Positions 24,080 to 36,021 are shown, counted from the first letter of the stretch. The stretch is 64,000 nucleotides of DNA from Ziziphus jujuba (GCF_031755915.1 NC_083380.1:33204501-33268500), one strand, 5' to 3'. Translations and numbers: made by a program. Notes: generated by a model from the letters alone, not told the origin.

Positions 24080-25519
24080 ATGGAGGAGCAATCTGAAGAA
24101 CTAACAATCAACATGGAAAATACTGAAGGACCAGCACCTATCAGCAAGAACAATGAAGGACCTTCTGATCTCCCTCCTGAGCTTAGTTTCATGTCCAATG
24201 TGTATGAATCATCAACTTCAAGAAGCAACCAACACATAATACCAACGGTTCCAGAGATGCTTCGTAATCTTAAAAAAGATGAAGATTGCTTTTATCCTAG
24301 TGTGGTTTCCATCGGCCCTTATTACCATGGGAGGCGTTATCTCAAAAAATTTGAGAAAAGGAAGACTAATTGGGCATGGCAATATTGTAAAACTCGTGAG
24401 GGGGTTGTTAATTTATACAACAGAGTAAAAAATGTGGCCGAAAGAGGAAGGGAATTCTATAATATGAAACGATTGACAAGTATTAAAGAAGAGGAATTCA
24501 CACAAATGATGTTTCTTGACGGTTGCTTCATTCTAGAGTTTATCATTTGGTTGCTGGGGGTAAAAGAGTATTATGATATAGGGATGAATAATAATGAGAT
24601 AGCTGATGTCAAGCGAGACTTGTTCTTGTTAGAGAACCAACTCCCTTACATTGTTCTCGAGGCGTTAATGGAGGGCTATAAATATGAAAGGGAGGAGACA
24701 TTAAAAAAATTCATCACTATCTGTGGAAGTCTTCCTCCTGCAGAAAAAGAAGATGAACGTCCTCTTCATCTTCTCGACATGATGAGGACAAGATTTGTGA
24801 AACAAAGTGCTACCTTCCCCTCTCGACGTCAGGTGCGGGATATGATACTCTCAGCTCTTTTAGATAAGGTGCGCCACTGTATGGGAATCCGGTCCAGCCC
24901 CAAAAAAAGAGCCACCCCAAGTGCTACCATTGATTGTTACTCTTATCCTACAGCCAGGGTGCTCAATTCTATGGGAATCTGGTTCAGACCAAACAAAACA
25001 GGTAGTTTTGGCGATGTCAAGTTTGAATCTCAACTGTTCATCTGGGGAGTGCTCACACTTCCTCGAATACTCATAGATGCCTCCACCAGATCCCTGCTGC
25101 TCAACATGTTGGCTTTCGAATCAAGCTATACAAACTTGAAGGACCAGCAGGGTGTCACCTCTTATATGTGCTTCATGGACTCACTTATTGACAATGCTGA
25201 TGATGTGATGATCCTGAGATCCGAGAACGTCATCGTCAATTGCTTGGGAACGGACCAAGATGTAGCAGATCTATTTAACGACATAGCAAGCAATTTGGTC
25301 CCAAACCATCATACTTATGCTGAAGCTAAGCTTGGAATTCAAAAGTATTGCAATAGCAAGTTCAAGAGATGCAAGAGCAAGTTCAATATATGGATGTCAG
25401 AATGTTACAACAACTATTTCAGAAGCCCTTGGACGTTTCTTGCATTATGTGGTGCCATTTCTGTCGTCTTGCTCACTGCAGCTCAGACCTATCTGGCAGC
25501 ACGGCAGCTCAAAAATTGA
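24080..25519 (+). CDS. DUF247 (UPF0481) protein, intact
   Basis: A single uninterrupted frame encodes 479 residues, the usual size for this plant family. After a variable acidic N-terminus the DUF247 domain starts at about residue 57 (MLRNLKKDEDCFYP, VVSIGPYYHG). It continues through DGCFILEFI (about 147) and DLFLLENQLPYIVLE (about 180). A later region with IWFRPNKTG and an FESQLFIWGVLTLP stretch follows, and it ends with a hydrophobic helix (LALCGAISVVLLTAAQTYLAA). That helix suggests a C-terminal membrane anchor. The start at 24080 is the first ATG in frame. A second DUF247 copy at 44330-51790 is dead. DUF247 proteins have no agreed biochemical role; grass homologues are tied to self-incompatibility, which cannot be transferred to this gene. 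Confidence 0.93.
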   Translation: MEEQSEELTINMENTEGPAPISKNNEGPSDLPPELSFMSNVYESSTSRSNQHIIPTVPEMLRNLKKDEDCFYPSVVSIGPYYHGRRYLKKFEKRKTNWAWQYCKTREGVVNLYNRVKNVAERGREFYNMKRLTSIKEEEFTQMMFLDGCFILEFIIWLLGVKEYYDIGMNNNEIADVKRDLFLLENQLPYIVLEALMEGYKYEREETLKKFITICGSLPPAEKEDERPLHLLDMMRTRFVKQSATFPSRRQVRDMILSALLDKVRHCMGIRSSPKKRATPSATIDCYSYPTARVLNSMGIWFRPNKTGSFGDVKFESQLFIWGVLTLPRILIDASTRSLLLNMLAFESSYTNLKDQQGVTSYMCFMDSLIDNADDVMILRSENVIVNCLGTDQDVADLFNDIASNLVPNHHTYAEAKLGIQKYCNSKFKRCKSKFNIWMSECYNNYFRSPWTFLALCGAISVVLLTAAQTYLAARQLKN

Positions 25520-25959
25520 ATAATTATTATATGTATATGTATATGTATGTGGATTTTAATTATTATTATTCATGAGTTTACTATGTTATTTTGTGCATAT
25601 TGTAAGGCCGTCCTCTTTGTACTCATAGATATATATTTGGTATTTTCTTAAGATGGAAAGTCCAAGGCAAAATGTGAGGATACGTCACTACCTTTCCTCC
25701 CCTTAATTGTATTTGGAGTTGTAGTTGATATAACAATGCTCTGCTTTTTCAGTCACATTACTGAATTACAATTATAATACATCCATCACTACCTTTCCTC
25801 CGTATTTTCACTGATTCTAAGAAGATTCAGAGATATCCCACTGCTCTTCTATTCAGTTTGACATTTATTCAATTATGAAGAGTCTAAACTGGCATCTCAC
25901 TAAAACAATATTCTAAGCAGCTACACATGTTATAATTTGAATATTGGAAAGGAAAATGC

Positions 25960-25991
<32 letters not shown>

Positions 25992-27614
25992 AATGTATGT
26001 AAGATTTTTCTCTCATATTGGAAAATGCCTATGCCAATATGGATAGGTGTGTTTCCCGAACTAATTCTGGATAGAATATCCATACCAGAGAAAAACTGTG
26101 TATTTATGTACACAATATGGAGACATTATAATTTACATATCTTTTTTATTCATCATTTTATTTTATTACTATTTTTGTTATGGTTGTTGAACTGTTACAA
26201 TGTTGGCAAGCATGCTTCTCATATGCATTATTATAAGGACATATATATGATCTTCTAAAGTTCGAATTCCACATTTGAGTTGAGAGTAACATACACTTTG
26301 AAGATGAATCCGGCATATAGTTCTCTCGGTCGTATTACTGACAATGTGTGGATTTCTTACCCCTGATGCATCTGATAAAAGTTACACATTTTTGTTCCCT
26401 TTTTGTTGAGAACATTGAAAATTAATCAGTATGAATTGAATAGGAGAACCTGTTTATGGCCTTCAAGTTAATTAACCATCCTTAAAGATTGGCTTGCTTG
26501 GATAGAGCTGCGCTTGAAGCTCTATTTGTATAGGTACCTAGAACTCAATTATCAATCTTTTTGTTGCTTTTAAAACAGAGCCATTCTGTGTTGGTTTGTG
26601 ACTATAAATCTCGGTAGCTTTCCTAGTATTTTTTGCTGCAGTAAATTAACTATCCGTCAAGGTTGACTTGCTAACATGCTGCACTCCGAACTCTTCTTGT
26701 ACAGCTACGTATAATCATCTTTCTATACTCCTAAAACAGAGCCACTCTGTTTTGGTTTTATGACTATGTAACACATCTTCAAGCTTTGAGTCCTGCAATA
26801 TTATTTTATCCTGAAAGAACCTAATGATTGATACATTTAAATTTGAATTTCCTATCAAATGAAGTTTTGCATATAGTTTTGTGGCAGAGGATTTGCTGTC
26901 ATGATTGGAAGAAAGAAAATGAGCTAAAGCCAGTGCACTCTTAAAGAACTTTAGTCTGAAGGCAATACATTACAGAAGGGAAATTGCTAAGTACTGGTTT
27001 TTCACAATGCTTTGAAAGCTAGGAAATCTCAAAATAAGTCATGTCATATACTTTTGTATATATTGTTAAAAAATACATAATTTGTAATATTTCACTCATA
27101 GCCAGCGACTTCATTTAGAAGAAAGTATTTTGATTGGGTACTTCATGTAAAAGAAATCTTCCCTGCAAATTACAGTCACCAGATGACTATAAAGAGGCAT
27201 AGTCTCTTATTAGATTGTAATGCATCCCGCTGCATAATAAAGCATATATTTCCTTTGCCTAGGCTTTCATTCTCTGCTTTCATGCCTCTGTTTCTTCAAT
27301 TTCATTATATCTATTGCCTCCAAATATATTCAACCATTCCTCAAAATTATTTCAAATATAACCCAACACATATTATTAGACTGCAAGTCCTTAGTCTACT
27401 AATAGTTGCAAAATGAAAGAGGCTAATGCCAGATTTGTTAGGGTTGCCAATGTAGATTTTTCCAAAGTTTAATGGAAAATGATTCTGTCATCTCTAAAAA
27501 TAATGACCATTTTAAGCAAAACAAATATAGAATTATTTAAATATTTGCCAACGGGAGGAAAATAGGATGCAAGTTACCCTTGATTAATTAATTACTTAAA
27601 TATGGGAAGTAATT

Positions 27615-27652
<38 letters not shown>

Positions 27653-28860
27653 TGGTTGTTAATAATTGAAGTTGATATCCCTCATGTATATATTTTGTTC
27701 ATCTGGAACTTCTATATTTCTTGTGTATTTATGCTATTTCCTGGAGTCTAATGGTAAAATCTGTGTTCTGATCAAAATGGCCAATCCACCTTCAAAATCA
27801 ATATCCCATTAAAAGGTTGCAGACTTCGAAATATGTGTTGGCTCAATATGCCATTGTTGGATCCACTTCCTGTTTGCAATCACTTTTGGAATTAATGGGG
27901 GATTAACATGCTATCAAAGTATTGGAAACCAAGAGGCCTTTTGTTGCATCTTGGGCCCATTTGAATTTCTATTTTCTTAAATAATTGTTTTAAAGTTGTA
28001 TGGCACATGTATGATCCGGTATTTTTGCTCCGCAATAAGTGGTGGCTTCTCTTTTCTCCCTCTTCGAAGACCATTCCTATCACAATGATTAAGAAGAAAC
28101 CAAATTTCTAGACACATTAATAATACAAAGACTATACAAAAAGAAGAAGAAAAAAGACCGTATGCCATATATAAGTCTTGTATTTAATTATGTTGGTGAA
28201 CCACGCACAACAAGACCTTTCAAAGTTCCATAAGATGTCATTCGGTAACATAATTAGCTTTTAGTTTTTGTATTTTATTTTATTCTACTTAAATTTGCTT
28301 AATTATTTACTTGGAGTGTGTGTTAGTAATAGTTAAAGTTTGTCAGACATCTAAACTAACTATAAAGTTAATGGAGAGGGAAAAAAAAAAAAAAAAAAAA
28401 AAAGAAGAACCCAACTTTAAATTGTCTTGGTTTTTATTTTTTATTTTTTCCTTTCCTTCAAGCTTGTCGTTGTTTCAGTTTACAACTTGATAGTATATGC
28501 TGGATTTCTAATGACTGCTGCAACATGGAATTATTCGGCTGAGCTCTTTGCTATTTGATGAGGTTTGTTCTTTAGTTTTCAATCTGGACCTTTCCAGATT
28601 GAATTAGAAAGTGATCCACTACAGGCTATTGATCTTGTGCATAATGTTACAGATTTTTTTAGGTGTTGATCTTTTATTGTTGAGAAGATTTAGCAAATTC
28701 TTAGTGGCAGGGATGCTGTTTTTGTGGTTATGTTCCAAGAGTTGTAAACCGATTTGCGCATTCGATCAAAAGGCTCTTTCTTGTTCTGGTTTTAACCCTT
28801 GGATGGAAACGTCTTGCTTCTTTGGTAGAGGATGATTTATGTAAGATTGCTGGTTAATCA
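25520..28860 (+). repeat. Segmental block F1 (3' of DUF247)
   Basis: This downstream block is matched in order by 51791-55010 after the dead DUF247 copy. It carries the RLP 3'-flank modules (26190-26470), two KLTIHE-type exon-like pieces (26468-26535, 26640-26705) and the DWKK-type piece (26883-26940). A signal-like short segment (27215-27390) and the 'ttggatccacttcctgtt' module (27858) follow, then the RNase H-like remnant. A TG microsatellite lies at 25971-25991 and a long T tract at 27619-27650. The shared order of DUF247 plus F shows that one large unit was duplicated. Confidence 0.65.
28490..28860 (+). pseudogene. RNase H-like (RVT_3 type) fragment, decayed
   Basis: Scattered frames read AELFAI (after CTGAGCTC near 28540) and QIELESDPLQAIDLVHN (near 28598-28650). 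Later pieces are VVNRFAHSI (28741) and ALSCSGFN, with stops and frame changes between them. These match the order AEL..A, I.ES/D..., VAD/VN R.A of the RNase H domain found in plant LINEs and in RVT_3 proteins. A copy at 54645-55000 keeps the same order, including LVSLVEDDF near its end. It is probably a LINE or retrocopy 3' end, since an A-rich tract follows. No intact catalytic set is present. Confidence 0.45.
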
Positions 28861-29404
28861 ATAAATTTTTTTTCCAAAAAGAAAAAAAAACTATGATTAA
28901 CAAAAACTATGATTAACTAACATTTGACATAAGCAAAATTATACAAATCAATAAATAAAGAAAAAAAAAGAATAATAACAATAAATAGAAACATTAAAAC
29001 TAATCATGTTTCGGAAGAGTATTGTTTTCCACTAATAAATAGGGTATTGCTTTCCACCAATAAATAGCACTAAAAAAAACATAAAGATGTCTTTACAAAA
29101 CCCAGCTGAAATAAATATATATTTTCTCACTCGTAATGTCTGTTAAAAATGGAGAGATATTATAACGTATCCCTTGGTTATAAATCTTGTATTAGATTGA
29201 AAAGTATACCAATGCATAGTAAAGCATATGTTTCCTTTGCCTTGGCTATAATTCTCTGTTTTTATGCTTCTGTTCCTGCAATTTCCTTATATCCGATTGC
29301 CTCCAAATATATTCAGCCACACCTTATCAAAATTTATTTCAAATATAACCCACACACATATTATTAGACTACAAGTCCTTAGCCTAGTAAAAGAAAAAAT
29401 ATTA
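28861..29404 (+). repeat. RLP promoter/start remnant with signal-like peptide frame
   Basis: This stretch holds a duplicated 'ttgttttccactaataaat' piece (29022 and 29049), an RLP-type leader with a decayed start at 29149 (ATGGAGAGATATTAT) and a 72-residue frame to 29367. The frame includes SKAYVSFALAIILCFYASVP, a hydrophobic signal-like run. The same sequence recurs out of frame or with stops at 9040, 27215, 53385, 55365 and 59045. I treat it as a repeat relic and not a gene. It matches 55080-55560. Confidence 0.45.
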
Positions 29405-30660
29405 TTTTTCTTTTATAGATTTTAAAAGAAAAAATTTAAAATTTATATTGAATATCTTTGTTTTTTTATAAAGTCTTTAACAATGTATTAAATATATCCA
29501 ATCTTTTAAAATCTAAAAAAGTTGGAAAATTCATACTAAATACACATAATAATTGTATTTCCCTTTACTGTTTCCAACGTTCTCATTAGCAAGTTTCTTT
29601 CAAATCTTTACTGTTTCGAACGTTTTCAAGAGCAAGTTCCTTTCAAATTTAGTATCATCATTTGAAGGCAGTGAAAACTAATTTTATGTGGGATCCAGCA
29701 CAGATAGGGCTTTAGGTCTTCGTAGATCATTGCTATGGCAAAGACTTTAATATAGTTTACCCCAAAAAAATAAAATAAAAAAGCCTAAGTCCTTGTTATT
29801 TAATAATGGCAGTGGACCACATTCCAGACCCTCCAATAAAAGTAGTACTTTTGCCCCATTATAGGTAGCACTGTAAATACATAAGAACGTACACTTACAA
29901 AAACCCACTCGGAATTCATAAAAATTTCTCACTAGTAATCTCTGGTACAAAAAAGTGAAGAGAAATTAATGATATAAACCAATTGCAATAATTTTGCCGG
30001 TGATACTTGCATATTCATGTCGATTTGATACACATGTTAACATACATGGTCCACATATTATAATATATATTTGGATAATTAATTATACAGTAACAATTAA
30101 CTACTCATGTTTTATTATGTCTCTCATAGTAAAGTTTTATTATCTATTCTTTTTTTCTGGTAGCAAATAATAAAAATTGATACTTGATAAAGATCCTATC
30201 TTAACCTATATATATTTGTTCTTGGTTCCATTAAAATCTCATGTTATTTTCTAAATATGAATATGTTAGAAGTTTTGTCAAAATATTTAGTGTTAATTAA
30301 TTTTTATTCGAGTAATTATCAGTAGAGGAGCTTAATTGATTCTAAAGTATGTTTTCTAACCTCCCTCAACAAAGCTTTATTTTTCTCTAACCTAAATCTA
30401 AGTTTACATTTCGGAGGTATAAATTCTACTATGGTGGTTAGCCAAACATGAAAAATTGAAAGGCTGGCTATGACTGCTGTTCTTCATGGGATAGTATCTC
30501 ATGCGAAGCTAAAGACTGATCATAAATCACATTTTGAACTCTGTTACTCTTCTCATATCAAATGAGAGTTTTTCGTACTTTTATTGCTCCAGAGTACCAG
30601 CATGTTATGATTGGAAGAAACGAAATGTGCTAAAGGCAGTGCAATGTACAGAAATTTTTA
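29405..30660 (+). repeat. Segmental block C, left part
   Basis: Third copy of the A/B block: promoter modules (29568-29760), 'ggcagtggaccaca' (29807), a decayed RLP start near 29956 and an RLP cap remnant (30355-30520). The exon-like piece follows (30588-30650). Block sequence stops at 30660 at the MULE and resumes at 39186 ('ctctaccaaatgtgcaattt'). Confidence 0.75.
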
Positions 30661-30789
30661 GGGAAATTTGGCCCAATACCCTTAGTTTAAGGGTGTTAAC
30701 GATTTATATCCTAATTCATCAAATTTTTTATTTTACCCTCTCATTTTTTAATATTCCTAAAACACCTTTATGTCAAAATTAAACTTCTT

Positions 30790-31521
30790 TTTTTTTTTTT
30801 TTTTTTTAATTTTGGGTTTTTTCTTTCTTTCATTGTTGAAAACTCCTTCAGTCTTTCAAAAGCTCCAGCAAAGTCTGCTCCTACAAAGTTTACTCCTGCA
30901 ACCCAACTATTCTCTTCTCCTTCATCAACGTTTACTTCTTTTCTTTTTTTTTCTTGTTTTTTCTTCATTTCTTTTGTCTTTTCCTCATTTCCTTTTCTTT
31001 TTTATTTTATTTTTTGTTTCCTTTCTTTTCCACCACCTCTGTGCAGTATCTTTTTTCCTGTTAAAACCCACCAGCTCTTCTCTTCTCCTCCATCAAAGTT
31101 TTATGTCTTTTTTTTTTTTTTCTTGTTTCTTCTTCCTTTCTTTTGTCTTTTCCTCGGTTCCTTTTTTTTTCTTTTTCTTTCTTTTCGACCATCTCTCTGC
31201 AATTTCTTTTCTCCTGTCAAAATCTTGCTCTTCTTTTCTCCTTCATCAACGTTTTACTTTTTTTTTTTTTTTTGGTTTTTTCTTCCTTTCTTTTGTCTTT
31301 GCCTCACTTCCTTTTTTTTTTTCCCTTTCTTTTCCACCACCTCTCTGTAATTTCTTTTCCCCTTTCAAAACCCAGCTCTTCTCTTCTCCTTCATCAATGT
31401 TTTACTTCTTTTTTTCTTTTTTTTTTTTTGTTTTTTCTTCCTTTTCTTTTTTATTTTATTTCTTTTCTTTTTTTTTCCACCACCTCTCTGCAATTTTTTT
31501 CCCCTTGTCAAAACCCTAAAT
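30790..31521 (+). repeat. Pyrimidine-rich tandem array in the MULE
   Basis: About five imperfect units of roughly 138-166 bp occur; starts of 'ccaccacctctctgcaattt' or close variants are at 31030, 31196, 31334 and 31477. Each unit also holds 'gctcttctcttctccttcat' or a variant and long T/C tracts. The last unit runs directly into the AHL fragment at 31522. The array may therefore be amplified 5' UTR or promoter sequence of the captured gene. Long Phe/Leu/Ser frames through it are composition artefacts. Confidence 0.7.
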
Positions 31522-31695
31522 TTCAAGAAGAAATGGGGGAGGCCTAGAAAATATGGTCCTGATGGGCCTATTTCTTTGTGATTGTCACCCATGTCTGCTC
31601 CTCCTTACCTCACATAGGTTTCAACCACATCTTCTCAGAAACGGAGTAGGAGGCAGCCACCTAGGACCGGGAGGAAACAACATTAGCTATGCTTG
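31522..31695 (+). pseudogene. Captured AHL gene fragment, exon 1 (AT-hook protein)
   Basis: The frame reads KKKWGRPRKYGPDGPISL, then a stop, then LSPMSAPPYLT, then a stop, and VSTTSSQKRSRRQPPRTGRK near the end. This is the AHL arrangement: a first AT-hook (RGRPRKYGPDG, with the first Arg changed to Trp), a Pro/Ser-rich linker and a second AT-hook region (RGRPPGSGRKQ-like). AHL proteins are nuclear DNA-binding regulators. The fragment ends at a consensus-like donor (CTTG/GTAAAC at 31695/31696), where AHL exon 1 can end. Stops occur at 31576-31578, 31612-31614 and 31684-31686. The upstream start codon is not seen. Confidence 0.82.
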
Positions 31696-32098
31696 GTAAA
31701 CATTGTAAATTTTGTCAGTTTTTCGACTTCACCATTGCTCTTCTCTCTTTTTCTTCATGATTTTTGGTGATTTATATGTTATTTATAGGTTTAATTTTTT
31801 AGTTGCAACTTTCATTTACTTTATTTCTTTGGATGTTTGTTACCATCTTGTGCTTGTTTAATTAGTGTTTTAAAATTCTTTTTGGTGGAACTTTGTTAGA
31901 TACGAAAAATGCCCCATGAAACATGATTGATTTAGCACAAATATATCCTAACATGTTTAGGGGTTGTGAAACAGAATCGTATGTAGAGGAAGAAAGGTGG
32001 CTTTATGTGCTAATTTTGTGGATATTTGTTTCTGCATATATTTTAAATTCTATGGATATATTTTTCAAATTTTCTCTTGTTAAATTGCTTCTTGGTAG

Positions 32099-32166
32099 AT
32101 GATTGGATGAAGAGCTTGGTTGGAATAGCATTTGCACATCATGTAATTATTGTCAGAGTTGGAAAG
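32099..32166 (+). pseudogene. Captured AHL gene fragment, exon 2 (start of PPC domain)
   Basis: Between an acceptor (CTTGGTAG, ending 32098) and a donor (AAAG/GTATGC, 32166/32167) the frame reads WMKSLVGIAFAHHVIIVRVG. It matches the beginning of the AHL PPC/DUF296 domain (WM.SSAG.AFTPHVI.V..GE). The exon is open and in the right order after exon 1, with the intron (31696-32098) retained. The capture was therefore from genomic DNA and not from mRNA. The rest of the PPC domain is missing. Confidence 0.8.
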
Positions 32167-32322
32167 GTATGCTATGTATTTTTATGGTAAACTTTATTAT
32201 GAAGCACGGACATATTGCTACAAGCAGTGATGCTATGTTATTTTTAGGGTATAGAATGTTCTTTCTTAGAGTTAAAAGTTTGTACGATTAATTGAGTATT
32301 CTCTTATTTCTTGTGCTTATAG

Positions 32323-32540
32323 AGAAGGAGAATTTGTGTCTCTATGAACTTCCAAATGAGACATGGGAAGTTAATCTACCTATTTAGGAGGTGCCTCCTG
32401 AGCTTCCAGAACCAGCCTTAGGTATAAATCACGCTAGGGATGGGATGCAAAAGAAGGATTGGTTGTCACTAGTTGCAGTTCATGGTGATTCATGGTTGCT
32501 TGCTGTTGCTTTCTACCTTGGTTTGCGCTTTGGTTTCTAC
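32323..32540 (+). pseudogene. Captured Alfin-like gene fragment
   Basis: After an acceptor-like 'tgcttatag' the frame reads [18 protein letters not shown], a stop at 32384-32386, [14 protein letters not shown] and [20 protein letters not shown], ending near LRFGFY. This is the distinctive conserved N-terminal (DUF3594) region of Alfin-like PHD-finger proteins, which bind methylated histone H3 in the nucleus. The PHD finger itself is absent. It lies only about 155 bp after the AHL exon 2 donor, so splicing could join the two captured genes. It has one stop and a few substitutions. Confidence 0.88.
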
Positions 32541-33900
32541 TGTGGATTAGTTTACTCATTCTAGGCGAAAAGAAAAAAAAATTGCCAACGCAATTGTTAA
32601 ACAAATATTTATTTTAGAGCAAGTTACCCCTTTCTGATGTTGTTTCACCTGTAATAGTGGAATTGAGTCCCCAGTTCATACTGAAAACTACTTGTATTAT
32701 GAGAGTAATCATATGCTATCTTTTGTATATTTGAGCTTTTTTGGTTGACTGGAAACACACATTATAGATGCTCATTTACATTCACTTTGCAAACCTTTTG
32801 ATTTTGTTTTCAAAGCATTAACTACCTGTTGCACATGACGTACGTTTGAGCAACTTTGACTTTTATACAACCTTTTGTATGTCAAAGTTACCTTCTTAAA
32901 GGAAAGCTCAATGTCTCAAAAGAAAGCTATATATTCTATTGTATTCTTTCTCTTATTAGTTATAATGCTTTCCAAATTTTGCTTCCAACGGATCTCTGTA
33001 AATTTAATAAAGATTATTGACCTAGAGCTCTTCATAGTGTGAAAAAATAAATATTTATTGGCCTTTTGAGACATTAAGTCAAGACTTTGTGGTCTGCAGT
33101 TGTTACCATTTATTTAGTTTCATCTATCTTTAGTTGGAAAGATTGCACTTTTCTGTGTTTGTCTCAATTTTATTTTATTACTTAATATTTCATTTTTAGG
33201 CATTTGAATCTTACCTTTGCTATGAAATATTGGATGCTTAGCTGCTATTGTGTCATGCATGGAGAAGTTTAGTTGGCTTAATAATAAATATTCAAGTTTA
33301 ATTCAGTTTGAGTTCTAGTTTAATTAGCTAGTTTGTGCATTTTCTTAAAATTCTGGTTATCGATTTTAAATCTATTTGAACATTATTTCTAGTAGTGCCT
33401 TATTTTTAATATTTTGTTAAATTCCAAAATATGTATACGATAAAGCATTAAATGAATTAAAGAACAATGCACATTTCACCCATCTACCATTTCTCTCTCT
33501 GACTATTGAAATCTACGCCCATTAACCTCTATCCCTCTCTCTTCCTCTCCCATCTACCACATTCAATTTCATCCTCTGTGTCTCCCTCTCTTTTTCTCTT
33601 TTCTTGATTACATAGCTTTCAGTCAGTGATCATCCCACAAAACCATCATTTTCTCACTTCATCTCTGTTATTGGTCTCCCAACAACTAGATAACAACAAG
33701 ACTTTGAAAAGCTTCATTGTGGAGCCCATAGACTTTAGGTTTCATTGGTAATTAAAATGTACGTTTGTACAGTAGAGCACATAAAGATTGGTATGCATAT
33801 AGACTATGGGTTTCCTCGGTAATTATATGTTCCCCCGATGCTGGCATGTAGGCCCTAGCATTCAAACATCATGTCCCTAAAACTCTCCCATGACTCTCCG
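32541..33900 (+). other. MULE interior, unassigned (intron- or leader-like)
   Basis: This is 1.3 kb of T-rich, intron-like sequence. It is followed by a C/T-rich leader-like stretch ('ccctctctcttcctctccc', 33531) before the transposase. It may contain introns of the captured genes or further fragments, but I recognise no protein in any frame. Confidence 0.4.
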
Positions 33901-33923
33901 GATATCAAAATTGTGAAAATGAT

Positions 33924-36021
33924 GTGCAAACTATGGAACAAGATCATGACAATGAGTGCTTTGACATTAATGATTTGAATGAATATCGTAGCCATGTTAT
34001 GACAATGAGGAACAAAATGAGGTTGAAGGCAACACTGATCTTAGTGAAGATGGGTTACGTGACATATGTTGGACCCAACATTCAAGACTATCACCTGGTG
34101 ATAGTCAACATGGTGCTTCTCCTCATGGTAATAGTCCAATTGGTAATGTGAACGATGATGTGATTGATTCTCCTCATATTGATAACCATATGCACATTCG
34201 TCGAGAATCTATATCATTCGTTGCTGCATATAGGGCTAACCATAGCTTCGCATCTATCAATGACCATGAAATCATTTGTATGAACCAACTCTTTTCAAGT
34301 AAGAATGAGCTACAAAAGAAGCTTCGTCTATATGCACTGGGGAGAAATTTTGAATTCAAGGTCAAAAAATTAGATAGGGTCCGATATGAGGTTGTATGTG
34401 TAAATGATAATTGCAAATGGCAATTACGTGCTACCAAGATACATGGTGAGAAGACAGACGCCTTCGTGATTAGGGTCTTTGAGGATGACTGTATTTGCTC
34501 TTTAAATATCATGAAAAGGGATCATTGTCTAGCAGTAAGTTCAGTTATTGGAGGCATCATCCAGCCAACGTTTGATGGTATTTCAGGGCAATACAAACCC
34601 CGTGATATTGTGCATGACATTCACTCTAATTATGAAGTAAGCTACAATAAAGCGTCGGTCGCTAAGGAAGCTGCACTATCAGGTTTGTGGGGTACGCCCG
34701 AAGAGTCATATGCAAAACTCCTTTTATGGAGTTACATTTTAAAGAGCAAGAATCCGGGCACATTTACTCGAATTGAAACTAATGATCTAAATAGATTTTT
34801 TTATTTTTTTCATGGCACTTGGAGCTAGCATCAGAGGATTTCATCATTAGCAGAGAGTCGTAGCTGTCGATGGAACTATGCTAAATAATCGATACAAAGG
34901 TTTATTATATATTACATCATGTTTGGATGGAAATAATCAAATTCATCCACTTGCTTATGGAATAGGCCCTGGGGAGATAGATGTAGCCTACACGGGGTTT
35001 TTTGAGAGATTCAAAGAAGCATTTGGTAATGATCCCAATATAGCTTTTATATCGGACAAACATAAGAGAATTACGAAAGTGATACGAACAATTTTTCCTA
35101 ATAATCACCACAGCCACTGCACATATCATCTTGGTACAAATTTGTATGCTAAGAAGTTTAAAGGTAATGTCAATGCGATTATATCAACTTTTAATGATGC
35201 AGCTAAAGCATATATTGTTGAGGAATTTGATAAGGCCATGCAGATTTTAGAAGGGGTCAGTATTGATGTTGTACAATATCTCAAGGATGCAAATCCTACT
35301 AAATGGGCTAGATCACATTCTCCGGGCAATCGATACAACATCATGACCACTAACATCGTAGAGAGCATGAATTCCGTGCTCCTTGATGGTAGGGATAACC
35401 CATTTTGCCACTACTAGATCACATTCGTGATGTCTCGCAAAAGTGGTGGTTTGAACGTCGAAATAATGCAGCTGCAATGCAAACTCCTGTTACTAACTGG
35501 TTGGAAAATATCATGCAAGAGCACTCAAATAATGGCAGAGGCTTTTGTATTATTCCATTGAACTTATACGAGTTTTAGGTTGTTGGCCATGGCGTTTTGG
35601 TTGGAGTAATCAACTTAGAAAGTAAGATGTGCTCATGCAAAGAATTCAACATTGATGGATTTCCCTATGTCCATGCAATTGCATCATGTAAGTTTTGACC
35701 TTTTTCTCCATATACCCTTTGCTTGGTGCATTACTCAGTTGAGTCTCTCCGTGATGCATATTCGGAGACCATATATCCACTTGGAGATAAATGTCAATGG
35801 CATGCTCTAAATGATGTCATAAATCAACTTGTACTTCCACATGAGATTGGCAAACAGTCAGGATGACCAAGAAAGAAAAGGATTCAATCTCAAGGAGAGG
35901 AGCATCTTCAATATAGATGCAGGAGATGTAAACAGATTGGTCATAGCAAACAATCTTGCTTAGCTGCTGTACCATTTCATAGCACCACCAACCAACAGCA
36001 CCATTCAACATCTGAACCATA
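33924..36021 (+). pseudogene. mudrA-type MULE transposase, decayed
   Basis: Domains appear in the expected order. An acidic N-terminus (33924-34190) is followed by a MuDR N-terminal DNA-binding region with C-x4-C (VCVNDNCKWQLRATK, about 34395-34440) and MALGASIRGFHH before the DDE domain. The first Asp is in VAVDGTML (34869-34871), the second in FISDKHKRI (35055-35057) and the Glu in TTNIVESMNS (35361-35363). A SWIM-like zinc region (CSCKEFNIDGFPYVHA, about 35629-35680, one Cys changed to Tyr) and a CCHC knuckle (CRRCKQIGHSKQSC, about 35917-35958) follow. Breaks include a frame change near 34015, one in the T run near 34800 and stops near 34850, 35416 and 35577. The gene cuts and pastes the element in family members; this copy cannot. 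Confidence 0.9.

Noticed and set aside
29149..29367. 72-residue frame with signal-peptide-like start
   Set aside because: The sister copies are out of frame or have stops, so it is probably a relic; kept only as a note in the repeat entry.
30770..31547. Long Phe/Leu/Ser-rich reading frames (up to about 249 residues)
   Set aside because: They follow T/C tract composition of the repeat array, overlap in several frames and have no domain.
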